Shown: piece by piece, positions 1-10,930 of the stretch
How the letters are laid out: each line of letters opens with the position of its first letter
Position numbering within the stretch: position 1 is the stretch's first letter
DNA from: Liolophura sinensis
Taxonomy: Eukaryota > Mollusca > Polyplacophora > Chitonida > Chitonidae
Length of the DNA stretch: 64,000 nucleotides
Direction: 5' to 3'
NCBI RefSeq assembly: GCF_032854445.1
Contig: NC_088303.1
Location: 28,687,265-28,751,264 of the forward strand
Made by a program: the position numbers and the translations under genes
The notes under the pieces: generated by a model
What the model was told of the DNA's origin: nothing
What the model saw: only the letters and a program-made list of their open reading frames with translations
The model's database searches: none

Positions 1-359
1 AGCAGGGCACAGTGCAACTTCCGTAAATGAGCGAAGCTCAGTGGAAATCTTGCACAGTTGAATAACGCTCCCTTGGACTTCTGTCACTAACGCAAGTGAA
101 GCATCCTATAAACAACAAAAGCTCCATTAAAGGTCAGTTGCTGAGTAGTGCCTGATTGATTCTCCGTAAAACCTACCTTATTGGAACACATTTCGCCAAA
201 ATGGAAGCTAACGATCGTAGAATGGTCTGTGATTCAGTAATTCAGACAGTACGATTTATCCAATTACTGGATAGCCGATTACCATACAATCAAAAAACAA
301 ACAGAAACATTCAATGTGACTTTTTCGGGTCGCTGACCGAAAGTAAATGACATTGTACA
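1..359. other. Flank with no recognised feature
   Basis: I see no gene, SINE or tandem repeat here. The only open frame is a 64-codon one that looks fortuitous. Clear similarity to copy B at 14.4 kb begins only around position 360. Confidence 0.5.
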
Positions 360-2204
360 TTCATCAGCCACTCGCCGCTGTTGATCCTAAACTGAAATAG
401 CTTGCGTCTAACCGATCTCTACATACCCCCTTTCAATTAGTTATTAGAGTCGCCGTGATTTGCCAATCTCGGCTTGAGTCAGTGATCTAAAGTCTTCCAG
501 AAAAAAGTAAGATGGTGCCAGATTGCAAAAAGATCGAAACCCCTGCTGCTCTGATCTACATAAAGACAATTTTGCTCAGATTTATACAGACATGTATAGG
601 CCGGCTGAGATGTCCCCATTACAGAGCAGCCTGTACTAATCACATTGGAGCAATTAGCTACTACTACTAGGTTCGGTGAGACACTTGCAAAGCTGCCCAG
701 AAATGGAATTGGCGAGTTCTTCCTATGCCAGAAGCCATTGCAACGGTATATCTTCGATGTATTGTGTTTCCATCTGTATGAGATTAGCTTCTTGTAGATA
801 GGGAAAACGGCCGGTTTAAAGGTGATAAAGAAAGACATGTTTTTCGTGCTTCACGAAAATATAAAATGGTGTGATTAAACGGCCATCCTGGGGGCGACTA
901 GGCCAACACAAACATGCTCTCAGTCTCAGAGTTTCTAAACATTCAGTGAAAGCTCTTGGCTCTTTAAGAACTAGAACTAGTATACAAGTCTTTATGTTTT
1001 GACGCACGCGAACAGCGTGAACGGAATGATAACATGGTGGCTAAATCTGTCATGGCAAGACACAACCTCCCTTGTTGTAATTCATCAACACAGGCCCATC
1101 ATAACACATAAACATACACATATCGGGAAATATTTATCACTTACTCGTTGTATTCGTTATACGCTCTCACTGAGTCAGGTAAATGGCGTAAAAAGTTTAG
1201 CCCACTACCTCATGAATCCCTTATTACGACTGGCATTTGATTATATCTCCTCAGATAAGACTGGGTTATCTCCATTCTTTATCCGTCTTCGTCGCGCATA
1301 AAACTAATTAGAATTATGTGAGAGAGTACCACCCCAATAATGTCAATAAATCAAACCGGTGTCTGCATTATTTTTCGGATAATTTGGAAATAATAACGCT
1401 GATAGCCGCATATATTAATTTGTTTCTGGGGAGTACACGAAAACTTCCAGGAAGCCGTTTAATATGCACAAAGCAAAGTGGAACAATTACGAATCAGGAG
1501 GAGGCAATCTCCAGATCCGCACATGTTCTCACGATGTTGACTTTGTCATTATCCCATTTTTCAAGGGCCTCATACGGCTCACATCGCTCACATAAAGACA
1601 AACGAAAACGCAGCTGCTCCTGGTTATGTCGACCAGACACTGTTTCACCTTTTAACCATGCCCGTGAGTGGAGTATGAGTCACGCTGCATTGTTTCCGGT
1701 TGCTTTAACATGGAGCGTCCCATGGCCTCGCAAGAATTCCTGATTAAAAGTTGACTTATATATCGATAACATACTTCTTGTTGGACGTGGTTGTGGACAA
1801 CCGGTAACAACTCGATTCAATATAAGAACTGTAATTGCAATTGAACACAGACCACCACCTGCAGACAAATTAAACCTGAAAGCAGCTGGTAAAAGCACCT
1901 GGGTTTCGCAGGAGAATTTCACAAGAGTACGGTAGTCAGCGGAAGTAGTGTTAAAGCGAAAATACTCAATTCTCAGTCACACAAGCTTAGCGCCGTGGCC
2001 TTAAATGTCTTTGAATTATGTACATGTAAATGTCAGGTTGGGATAAACAGCGGGAATGGTCTAGCATTTTTTCTAGCACTGTATCCACATATACTTTGTT
2101 TCTTTTTTTTTTCATCTTACCGGCAAAAAACGCCTTAAGACCATTATTTCTACCGTGAAGATTTAGAAAGATACTTTATTTACTTTGCTCACAGGCCATA
2201 CGTG

Positions 2205-2395
2205 GGAGTGAGTGAGTGAATGAGTGCTTGGGGGTTTGACATCGCACTCAACAATTTTTCAGTCATATGACGACGAAGGAATCCTTAAGGTGTATGTTAT
2301 GTGCCTCCTTGTCGCAGGACGGATTTCCACCGCTCTTTTATTTAGTGCTGCTTCACTGAGCCGCCCCGCCTGAGCCATTATACTGAAACGGGTCA
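2205..2395 (-). mobile_element. tRNA-derived SINE, second family, truncated
   Basis: It shares the phrase CAATTTTTCAGTCATATGACGACGA with the copies at 6070 and 15335, followed by the same block about a GCAGGACGGATTTCCA motif. It stops at the phrase GGGTCAACCAGTCATTG, before the tRNA head, and abuts a fragment of the other SINE family. The junction suggests a composite or nested insertion. Confidence 0.65.
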
Positions 2396-2546
2396 ACCAG
2401 TCATTGCCCCGCACGTGGGAAGGTCTTCCAGCAACATGCGGATGGTCATGGGTTTTCCTCCCACCATAATGCTGGCCGCTGTCGTGAAAGTGAAGTATTC
2501 TTGAGTACGGCGTAAAACACCAATCAAATAAATCAAATAAATTTAT
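2396..2546 (+). mobile_element. SINE family 1, 3' part only
   Basis: The core block (GCGGATGGTCATGGGTTT, then CATAATGCTGGCCGCTGTCGT) and the 3' end (GTACGGCGTAAAACACCAAT followed by an AAAT-rich tail) match full copies elsewhere in the window. The tRNA-like head is missing and the 5' side joins a family 2 fragment. Confidence 0.75.
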
Positions 2547-2744
2547 TTACTTTGTCTTTTCACGATGCTTTCAATATCTAGAAATCTCAAGTTAAGCGCA
2601 AGTTAATAGTGAAAGCACAGAATACCGAGTAAACCCAGGCCCATACATATGTGGTGAGTGCGTGAATGGAAGAAAAATTATAGCTTTACGACATTTCGAC
2701 ACTGTTACAGCCATGTCGTAACGGCGCTGGGGCCTAGTTAGAAC

Positions 2745-3590
2745 AATGAGGGGAGGGCAGTGACATCAAGATCCCAGTGAGAGGAGGGAGGAGGACAGTG
2801 AGATCAACATCTCAGTGAGAATGGGGCAGTGATATCAAGACCCCAGTGAGAAGGGGACAGTGAGATCAAGACCCCAATGAGCGGAGGAAAGTGAGATCAA
2901 GATCCCAATAAGAGGAGGACAGTGAGATCAAGAACAGAATAAGAGGAGGGGAGTGAGATCAAGATCCCAATGAGAGGAGGAGAATAAAATCAAGATCCCA
3001 ATTAGAAGGAGACATTGAGATCAAGTCCCCAATGAGAAGGGGCAGTGAGATCAAGATCCCAGTGAGAATGGGGCAGTGAGATCAAGACCCCAATGAGAAT
3101 GGGGCAGTGAGATCAAGGCCCCAGTGAGAAGGGGACTGTAAGATCAAGACCGCAATGTGGAGAGCAGTGAGATCAAGATCCCAATGAGGGGAGGACAGTG
3201 AGATCAAGACCCCAATGAGAAGAGGACAGTGAGATCAAGATCCCAATGAGAGGGGGACAGTGGGATCAAGATCCCACTGAGAAGGGTACAGTGAGATCAA
3301 GATTCCAATGAGAAAGGGACAGTGAGATCAAGATCCCAATGAGAAGAGGACAGTGAGATCAAGATCCCAATGACAAGGGTACAGTGAGATCAAGATCCCA
3401 ATGAGAAAGGAACAGTGAGATCAAGACCTCAATGAGAAAGGGACAGTGAGATCAAGATTCCAGTGAGAAGGGACAGTGAGATCAAGACCCCAATGAGAAG
3501 GGGACAGTGAGATCAAGACCCCAATGAGAAGGGGACAGTGAGATCAAGACCCCAATGAGGGGAGTATAGTGACATTAAGATCTTAATGAG
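2745..3590 (+). repeat. 31-bp minisatellite, about 27 units, copy A
   Basis: Units of about 31 bp follow the pattern CAGTGAGATCAAGACCCCAA plus TGAGAAGGGGA. The spacing is exactly 31 bp where I measured it (3481 to 3512). Units vary by substitutions and small indels, and the edges are the most degraded. Unlike the array in copy B, I see no longer period. A frame through it is not maintained, so it is not coding. Confidence 0.9.
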
Positions 3591-3599
3591 GAGAAATTA

Positions 3600-4860
3600 A
3601 CAACTTTCACACCTTTACCTTTAAGTACAATTAAAATCAACATGTTTGGACTGCCCTCAAACTGCCATCAAAAGCTTCAAGCTACGTCACTTGGGAGTCA
3701 AAGCAAACAAAATACCTCTCACATACCTGACAACACCCTGTTCCACACAATCATTACAACAAAAGCGGGCGGTTAGAAATGGGTTGTTGCTCAGCATGTT
3801 CATGGTAACTCAAGTCATAGCGTCTAATACTATGCTTCTGAGCTGAACACAACGCAGCGATCGCGGTGACAGCAGATAATGATTAACACTGGCAGAAATT
3901 ATCCGCGGGGTTAAATTTTCCCGGGAAACCAAACCCACCCTATAACTTGAGAAGACTCAATCACTCGCCATAAAGGCACAGTTTGATCATCGCAAATAAT
4001 TTATTATTAATAAGTCAATTTATTAATGACAGAGAATCAGTGTGCTCTCCTGGACTGAGTGAGGTCTGGTCAGCAGATTGTCTGTGTACTGCATTGTAGA
4101 TAAATGTACATGAAACTGAGCGATAGCAGTGGTTCTGTAATCAGCCTTTCAGAGAAATTCTACAAAGAATTTAGCACAAAAAATAAAGGTATATAAATGA
4201 CTTTTTCTCTTACTCACCCAGAACTGAATTTTTCTTTGGTGCTAAATGAACTTCTTCAAACATATGCCTGCAACCAAATTTATCAAAAGTGAATCGATAA
4301 TTTAATGACCGTATCGATGGCGTAAGGAATGCCATTCATTACTGTCCTTAATAATTAATCGTCAGACAAAACGTCATGGAAAGGGAAAATGAAACGAAAG
4401 ATTTCATAAAGGTGATTGTCTTCTCTTGTGGCTTACAAACAACCAGCCTTAGTGACTTTTTGTGTTGTTGACAAGAACGTAATAAAACCAGACTCACTAG
4501 ACACTTTTGTCTATTAATGCTTTGCATATTTCTCACGGTATTCGATAATCAAATGTTACAAAACTGTTTACAGTTGTCAAACTGGATCAGTTTTACAGTT
4601 TACCAAAGTGTCATAGGTGATGAAGAAGTTATCAAACAGTGCTTAAGACTCATGATGTATTGTCGTCCTAGATTATCCATCTCATCGTGCTGAGTAGTGA
4701 CCTATCGCAAGAACATAAACTCTGCTACGTAATTAATACAGGAAAATCGCACCACTCAGGAAGATAGCTCTTGTCGATTATGACACAATTTCAGCCAATG
4801 TGAGACTTGAGGGCGAGCTACACAAAAGGTTCCAATCGCAGTAGAGGATGTTGTTTCCTC
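3600..4860. repeat. Copy A segment without genes
   Basis: This interval matches 18540-20250 of copy B, for example the phrases around 3650 and 18600 and around 4380 and 19825. Short frames here (66 and 62 codons) are not conserved in B. No coding signal is visible. Confidence 0.6.
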
Positions 4861-4864
4861 TGTG

Positions 4865-4931
4865 ATTACGTCACAATTATCGATGTATGTGTGCTAAATT
4901 AGCACACATACATCGATAATTGTGACGTAAT
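4865..4931. repeat. Perfect 67-bp palindrome (33-bp arms, 1-nt centre)
   Basis: Positions 4865-4897 are the exact reverse complement of 4899-4931, with a single A at 4898 between them. The arms carry TTACGTCA / TGACGTAA ends and ATCGAT motifs. I see no equivalent in copy B near 20.3 kb, so it appears private to copy A. Confidence 0.95.
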
Positions 4932-6064
4932 AAAGAGTTGAGTCTTCTCCAAACATATGCACGTCACATGTGATAACATTGCCCAGTACCTTGCCGAAAG
5001 GCGGTGACTTGTCGCTGGCAGTGTGGATCTCTGAACCCATAATGCTGACCTCAATCTCATAAATCGAAAAAAAATATATCAACCAAGTTAACTCACTGAA
5101 AATTAAATTCTACCGAGTGTTCCTCTGTGTAGCCAGACAGTCGTGGAAGAATGTCGCTCTAGAACTGCCCTTCGCAGTGACGTAACAAGCACAGCTTCCC
5201 CTGGTTAGCCCATAGCTTTAAGTCACGGCTTATGTAAGGCACCTTGCAGGTACAAATTTCATCCCGATTCCCAGCATCCATGAACTTGGCCTTCATGAAA
5301 CTATGCGATATACCAGATACAACAAAGAAATGCGGTGTACTCCATTGAAGATAAAGTGTCCCACAGCAAGTTTAAAAAACACAACTTAATTTTTGTCAGT
5401 TTTAACTAACCCTGTTTTGCCTTTCAAACACATATAAATGGAGTACAAGTGGCGCGACATCATGTTTCCGGGCGCTTTAACATGCCGCATCACATAATAG
5501 TGAAGGGATTAACCTTAATGGCGGAGAATACAGATTGAACCCAAAACCTTACATATGTGGTGAGCGTGTGAATGGAAGACAAATTGTGGCTTTGCGTATT
5601 TGGCGTATTAATGGTAACACGTTTTGGGCTCATCATAACTCAAGATACATGTGTGGATAGACAGTTTTCGTACATTTCGCCATGGCTTTGGACTTGCTGA
5701 TAGCACGGGGGTATGGACGAATGCCATCGGGATTGTTGAGAACTACCCATGAGGCTTAGGTCTGCTTCCCGACCCTCGTAATAAATAGCCTAAGATACGT
5801 CTTTTCTTTTAAGGCCATTCCGCTTCGGCGGATTAATTGTTAGCGTGCGAAGTTGGGAGATCTATCAGCATCGGTAAGGAAATGTTGACCATATCTGGTC
5901 TATTTCTGTAAGCTCCAGGCGATTGGGTAGTAAGATTGTCGATCGTAGAGTCCAGAACATCTTCCTCGGGAATGAGCCGTTCTAGACTATCCGTCACCGA
6001 ACTGTGGTTCATCGTTTTGAGGCCAGGCTTCCTCTTTGTTCAAGGCTATCATAGCTTATCGTTT

Positions 6065-6430
6065 TGTTGGCTGTTGGTGAGTGAGTGCTAAGAATTTAAC
6101 ATCGTACTTAACAATTTTTCAGTCATATGAGGACCAAGGAGACCTTAGAGTGCATGTGATGTGCCTCCTTGTTGCAGGACGGATTTCCATTGCTCTTTTA
6201 TCTAGTGCTGCTTCACTGAGATGCCTTACCATCGGCAACTAAGCCGCTCCACCCGAACCATTGTACTTATATGGATCAACCAGTCGTTGCACTATTCCCT
6301 TAATGCTGAACGTCAAGCGAGGAAGCTACAACTTCCCTTTTTAAGGTCTTAGGTGAGACCCGACCGAAGATTGAGTCTAGATCTGCCGCCCCCGAAGCAG
6401 ACGCTCTACCAACTGAGCCATCGAGGTCGG
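6065..6430 (-). mobile_element. tRNA-derived SINE, second family, nearly full length
   Basis: On the minus strand the element starts with a tRNA-like head: the A-box-like TGGCTCAGTTGGTAGAGCG lies just inside 6424, followed by a weak B box. The body includes the CAATTTTTCAGTCATATGA block. Copy B lacks it at the matching point near 21490, and CTGTTG on both sides may be a target duplication. It therefore inserted after A and B separated, or was lost from B. Confidence 0.75.
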
Positions 6431-8976
6431 TCTGTTGACTATGAAAGTTGACCATATCGCTTCCTAAGCCTTGGTCGTCAGATCAAGCTCGTAGTCTCTA
6501 TATCGCTTTTCTTTCCCCAGATGGGTTGCTGTTTACAAAGTGCGTGTCGTAAGCCACCCGGACATGCGAGGCTGCGCAAGCCATTGTGAGCGAACACAGC
6601 TTCCGCCAACGGTGCATTACAGGGTTTCATTTTCAAAGGAAGCGATAGAATCGTGTGACCAGTAATTGTCGCGTTCTCCATTCTGCACTTTAAAATCTCA
6701 TCAGTGGTAGCCCAAATCAAGTATCATGTCAAGGCAGGGATCCGGCATTACAAAATCTTTTATGATTTAGTTTTTTCTTTAACACAGCATTGCGGGACTT
6801 TGATTTCTTTGAGGATAATAGCAGGAAAAGCTGTCTTCTTAGATCATTGACATCAGTTCAGAGGAAGGATTTTACATTTGACAGGTAAACATCTTGTCGG
6901 AACTCCAGACACGATGACAAGACGTATATAAAAGTTTCCTGTGTTTTTCTATCCAAAAAAGTGAAAATTAACAAAAGGCCCGTGTCCAACGCAAACGAGA
7001 TGGGTTAGGCCCCGTTAGTTCTCTCAAGATTCCTGCATCGTAGATAACTAGATGATTTTTGCGTTTCACACATCTTCTGTTTGGTGGGGAACGAGCCGTA
7101 ATAAATGATAATTACGATGCATTTCAGTTTTAGTCTAAAATGTGAAAAGTCTTTTACCTGAGGCATATATTTTTTAAACTTGCTGTTACCCTTGCATGGT
7201 ATTACATTTCTGAAATTGAATTTATTATGTGTTATGTGTAGTATATATTTCATAATATGTGAATTTTACACAGTAAATGAGTTGTGTGTTTCTGTTAACG
7301 GGTTACATGTGACGTCATCTTAGAATGTGATGCATTCAAGAATAGAGTACAATTACTTACCTGACATAAGCTAACTATGCTGAAATTAACTGGACATTTG
7401 AAGCAAACAGCGATTACTTCTGCTTTTCACTTGGTTGAAGAAAGACATAATCACGTGACCAGGAAGTCTCCACAGGGAAAAAATCTATTGCTGTCGGAGC
7501 TTAATTAAAAACGGGTAGGAGTTTGATGGTACATTTCAGAGAAACCTCTCCTTGTTGATTTATTAAGAATGTGTGAATCCCTATGGAACTAGGACGTGGG
7601 CAGCGTCTGGTGATATCTTCCTGATTAGACCAGAGGATGTTAGGAAACATTTTATCATCACAATACCACTTCTTCCGATTGTGTATATCGCCTTGGGGGT
7701 TTTGTAAAATGACGAAGTATTTAGCCATTATAGTGGTGCGTACATTAGAATAAAAAAAATACCTGAGGGTATGGATTTGTTTGCAAAACTGTGCCTTCCA
7801 ATGCTTTACGTTCAGAGAATTCAGTTTTTGTGGATATTTCCTCTGCTAATCAATATCTTCCCTGCCAGACGGAGAATTGAAACAGAGAAAAATGACTGCC
7901 GTTCTGTAAAAAAATAGGTCGCATATTAGGTGCTGAAGAACCAACAAATTGTTATCATGTTTTGGCAAGGAAACGGGTTTACAAGGGTGGATAATAAAAC
8001 GGATTTTCTTTGGAACTGATAAATGTTCTATTGACTCTTGAAGTGGCGGACATATAATTTTTAAAGACACGTTACGCTTCAAATAAACAGCAAGGCTGTT
8101 TTCTTATAACGGATGAAAATACTACTTGAGAAGCAGTCTAAAAACATTAATAATTAACACCGTATTCCGAAATATAATTTAGGTTTTAATCTTTACAAGT
8201 CATCTTGGCTTTACAAGAGGATTTAATACTGGGATGATTGTAATAGTATGAAGGTAATCGTTTATTTTTTTGTATCACTAAATAAGATGCAACCTTTAAA
8301 ATTTGTCTTCTACTAGTATTTTGAGCCATACAATTCCATTTGGTGTAAGTTAACTTTCTTTAATTACCATTTGTTATCGAGTCACATTTCCAAACTATTG
8401 ACACTGCGAAAAGTTTAGTACTAAAACTGTAGATATTTGATGCTTAGATGGCTCATCGAAGAAGTCTGCACTAACTGGTAATTGACCTTATTGGTTGCAG
8501 TGAAACCCTCTAGATAAATAGGATCTCAGCTGTTTGAAGCTGAATTCCAATTTCCGAAGGCGAAAGTAAACGAGTCAGTGTAGGAAAAGTGGCCTTACCT
8601 TGCTTCCAAAGAATTACACAGTGTTTTAAGTTTTTTTGCCAATCTATAACTGGTCATTAATCTGTGACAAACACCCATTTATAAGGATTAAGGCTTGTTT
8701 CATCACTAATTATTCTAAAATCCAAACAACCAGGTGGAGAAAAACTGCCAATGATTAACACGCCTTACCCTTCTTCCTCTCATTTGAAGAAATTTTTCGC
8801 TGGATAGTAATCTGACTTAAGTTGATCAGATTTATCACAGTAAAGGCTTATACGCTGAAAAATGATACCTGTCTCTGGCGTCGTGTTTACAGGTGCAGAA
8901 TAGTATTAGAGTTCAAGTCGAATTGAGATGACTTTAAGTTTTGAGCCAGCGATCTCAACACACAGTCGACCAGGAG

Positions 8977-9230
8977 AGGGCGGTGGCTGAGTGGTTCAGT
9001 TCCGCGACTCCTTACTACCAGGCACAACCAGGGTTCAATCCCGTGGACAGAATTTTCAGATTCCCCTCTCTGACTGTTTATACAGGAATCTTGGTCACAA
9101 TAATGCGCGCGACAATGCTCATGTGGCCGCTTGTGCAGCGCAATGGATAAAACGCACAAGTCTTAGGTCACATGTAAGAAAGTTCGTTATTAACTTGGAT
9201 GCTCTGATGTCCATCACCCTGACCTTGATT
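8977..9230 (+). mobile_element. tRNA-derived SINE, third family
   Basis: The head reads GGCGGTGGCTGAGTGG (A-box-like) and later GGTTCAATCCC (B-box-like), as in a Leu- or Ser-type tRNA. A body follows with phrases such as GACTGTTTATACAGGAATCTT. A decayed copy sits at the matching position of copy B (about 23845-24050), so this insertion predates the A/B duplication. It is not a functional tRNA, because the arms do not pair properly. Confidence 0.65.
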
Positions 9231-9346
9231 GTGATTTATTTATTTATTTATTTACTTATTTATTTATTTATTTATTGTATTATTAAGGTGATGATGGAAG
9301 GCAGAGCCAGGGGGAAACCCACGACCATCCGCATGTTGCTGCCAGA
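9231..9346 (-). mobile_element. SINE family 1, truncated, with long (ATTT)n tail
   Basis: A TTTA-repeat tract (about 9236-9276) leads into GGCAGAGCCAGGGGGAAACC and CACGACCATCCGCATG, the inner part of SINE family 1. The ACGACGG block and the tRNA head are missing. Confidence 0.7.
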
Positions 9347-10930
9347 TTGAGCATGCAGTTAAATTTAACCAGATATCTCAAACTCAGATATGAATCATAT
9401 TGATATTTTATTTTAAGTATTTTTAATTATGATTTTTTGGAAGAATTTCTTTGGAAATTTACCATTGAAACGTCTTCTCAAACATTTAATCGAATGAGAT
9501 ATTCTAACATTTAACTTAGTGTTAAAAAATTATCCCAGAAGTTTTAGTTTTTAAAAACTTAATTGTATTGTACAAGAGTAATCATAATGTCATTTTGCAT
9601 TCTATACATTTACCAGCTAATCTTTTAATTGGTCTCATTCATGCAATGTATGATAACGTCCTAGCGGCTTAGTTTAAGTCATACAGCAGGCCGTAACAAA
9701 ATGGCGTCGCCCAGCTTTTATCAAGGATCTGAGGTGTAGTATATTCTAGTAATAGCGATTCCCATGTTAATTTGCTCTATCACCTGATAACAATTTACCG
9801 CCTTTCAAAAGTTTGTTTAATCGGCATCAAGTAATGCTGCAGAAAAGTAACTTTATCGAAAGGAAATGTACGTATAAATTATTTGTTTTCATGTCTCCCT
9901 ACCTTGAGGGTCTACCGGGTCAAAAGTACTCTTGGAAAATGTGTCACTTGGATCACATGTTTTGGGCTTCCTGTTTACTGAAACAGACGTGTTCTCTACT
10001 GTCAGGCTGCTTGTTCTATGGCAAATTTTGGTTCCACCTGAAGGAGATATTGTAATGTACGAGTCTGTGTAATGTACGAGTTAATGCAACAAGAATTAAA
10101 TCATCCACTGCACGTGGTTTAGAAGTGCTCAGGACTGTTTGATGGCTTTCACCTATCCACCACTCCAATGTGTTCCGAACAAAGCCAACGAAAGCGCTGT
10201 CTTGTGAACACTGTAAACCTCTCCATGAACCACAGATCTACACTCTCCAATAAAAAAAAAAACTTCTATTAAGACTAAGAGTTCACCGGTAGTGAGCAGT
10301 ATTTCTTTTGTTGTTGTCTATCGGGAAAATCGTAGTACATATAAACCAGAAAAGATAGAAATTTGATGAGCCTGGGAAGCATTTATGAAAGTGTAACGTT
10401 TTCATTGACGCAAAATGAGTTCGGTTTCAGACAACACTTTCCTGTGTCAAAATGATAAAGAATGAATTACGATCGTGTATCAGGTAAAGAGTTTTATTCT
10501 TGTGAGGGTAAGTAATTGTACTCTATGCTGAATATGAAAACAAATTGCTGGGATACCTTGGTTATTTATTATTAATATCTTCATACTACCTAGTACAGTA
10601 GTGCATGTGTTTTGTCTATTGTCATTCACTACCTTTATTAATATCTCTTTAACCCTGAAATTAATTAAATCCTACTCGTAAGAATTATGTAATATTAACA
10701 GTCTTCTATTAATACTTAAAAACTTATTCAACGCCTTTGTCCTAACACATTTCTTTCATTGATTTCTTCACTGATTGAATAAGCAACATTGACTTGTTGA
10801 GGATGAAATAACACTGTTGGCCATGTAGGTCAAAATACTTTGAACAACTACAGACATGATAGAGGTTACAAATGTGTTTTTAGGTTAGACAGACTACCAA
10901 ACCGAACACCCTCTTAGTCTCAGTCCATAA

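Larger units (their letters stand above)
360..10930 (+). repeat. Large repeated unit, copy A
   Basis: This stretch runs collinear with copy B (13970-25620). Landmarks in order are: the block at 480-840 (matches 14510-14870); the block ending near 1540 about a drop to the phrase ACGATGTTGACTTTGTC (matches about 15777); 1670-1990 (matches 16500-16750); the 31-bp minisatellite; 5815-6720 (matches 21240-21720); 7280-8900 (matches 22050-23780); and 10050-10100 (matches 24850-24900). Similarity is strong in patches and broken by indels and by SINEs private to one copy. No frame is conserved between the copies, so I read it as non-coding duplicated DNA. Edges are approximate. Confidence 0.8.

Noticed and set aside
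1318-1743. 141-codon frame, the longest outside the LTR element
   Set aside because: It lies in copy A, and the matching part of copy B is not open in this frame. There are no domains or compositional signs of coding.
2745-3590. Regular 31-bp units considered as a CRISPR array
   Set aside because: The units are contiguous with no unique spacers, and the setting is eukaryotic. It is a minisatellite.
6380-6430. tRNA-like sequence with A and B boxes
   Set aside because: It is the head of a SINE; the body and tail follow, and the cloverleaf arms do not pair well enough for a functional tRNA. The same holds for 8977-9050 and the heads of family 1 copies.
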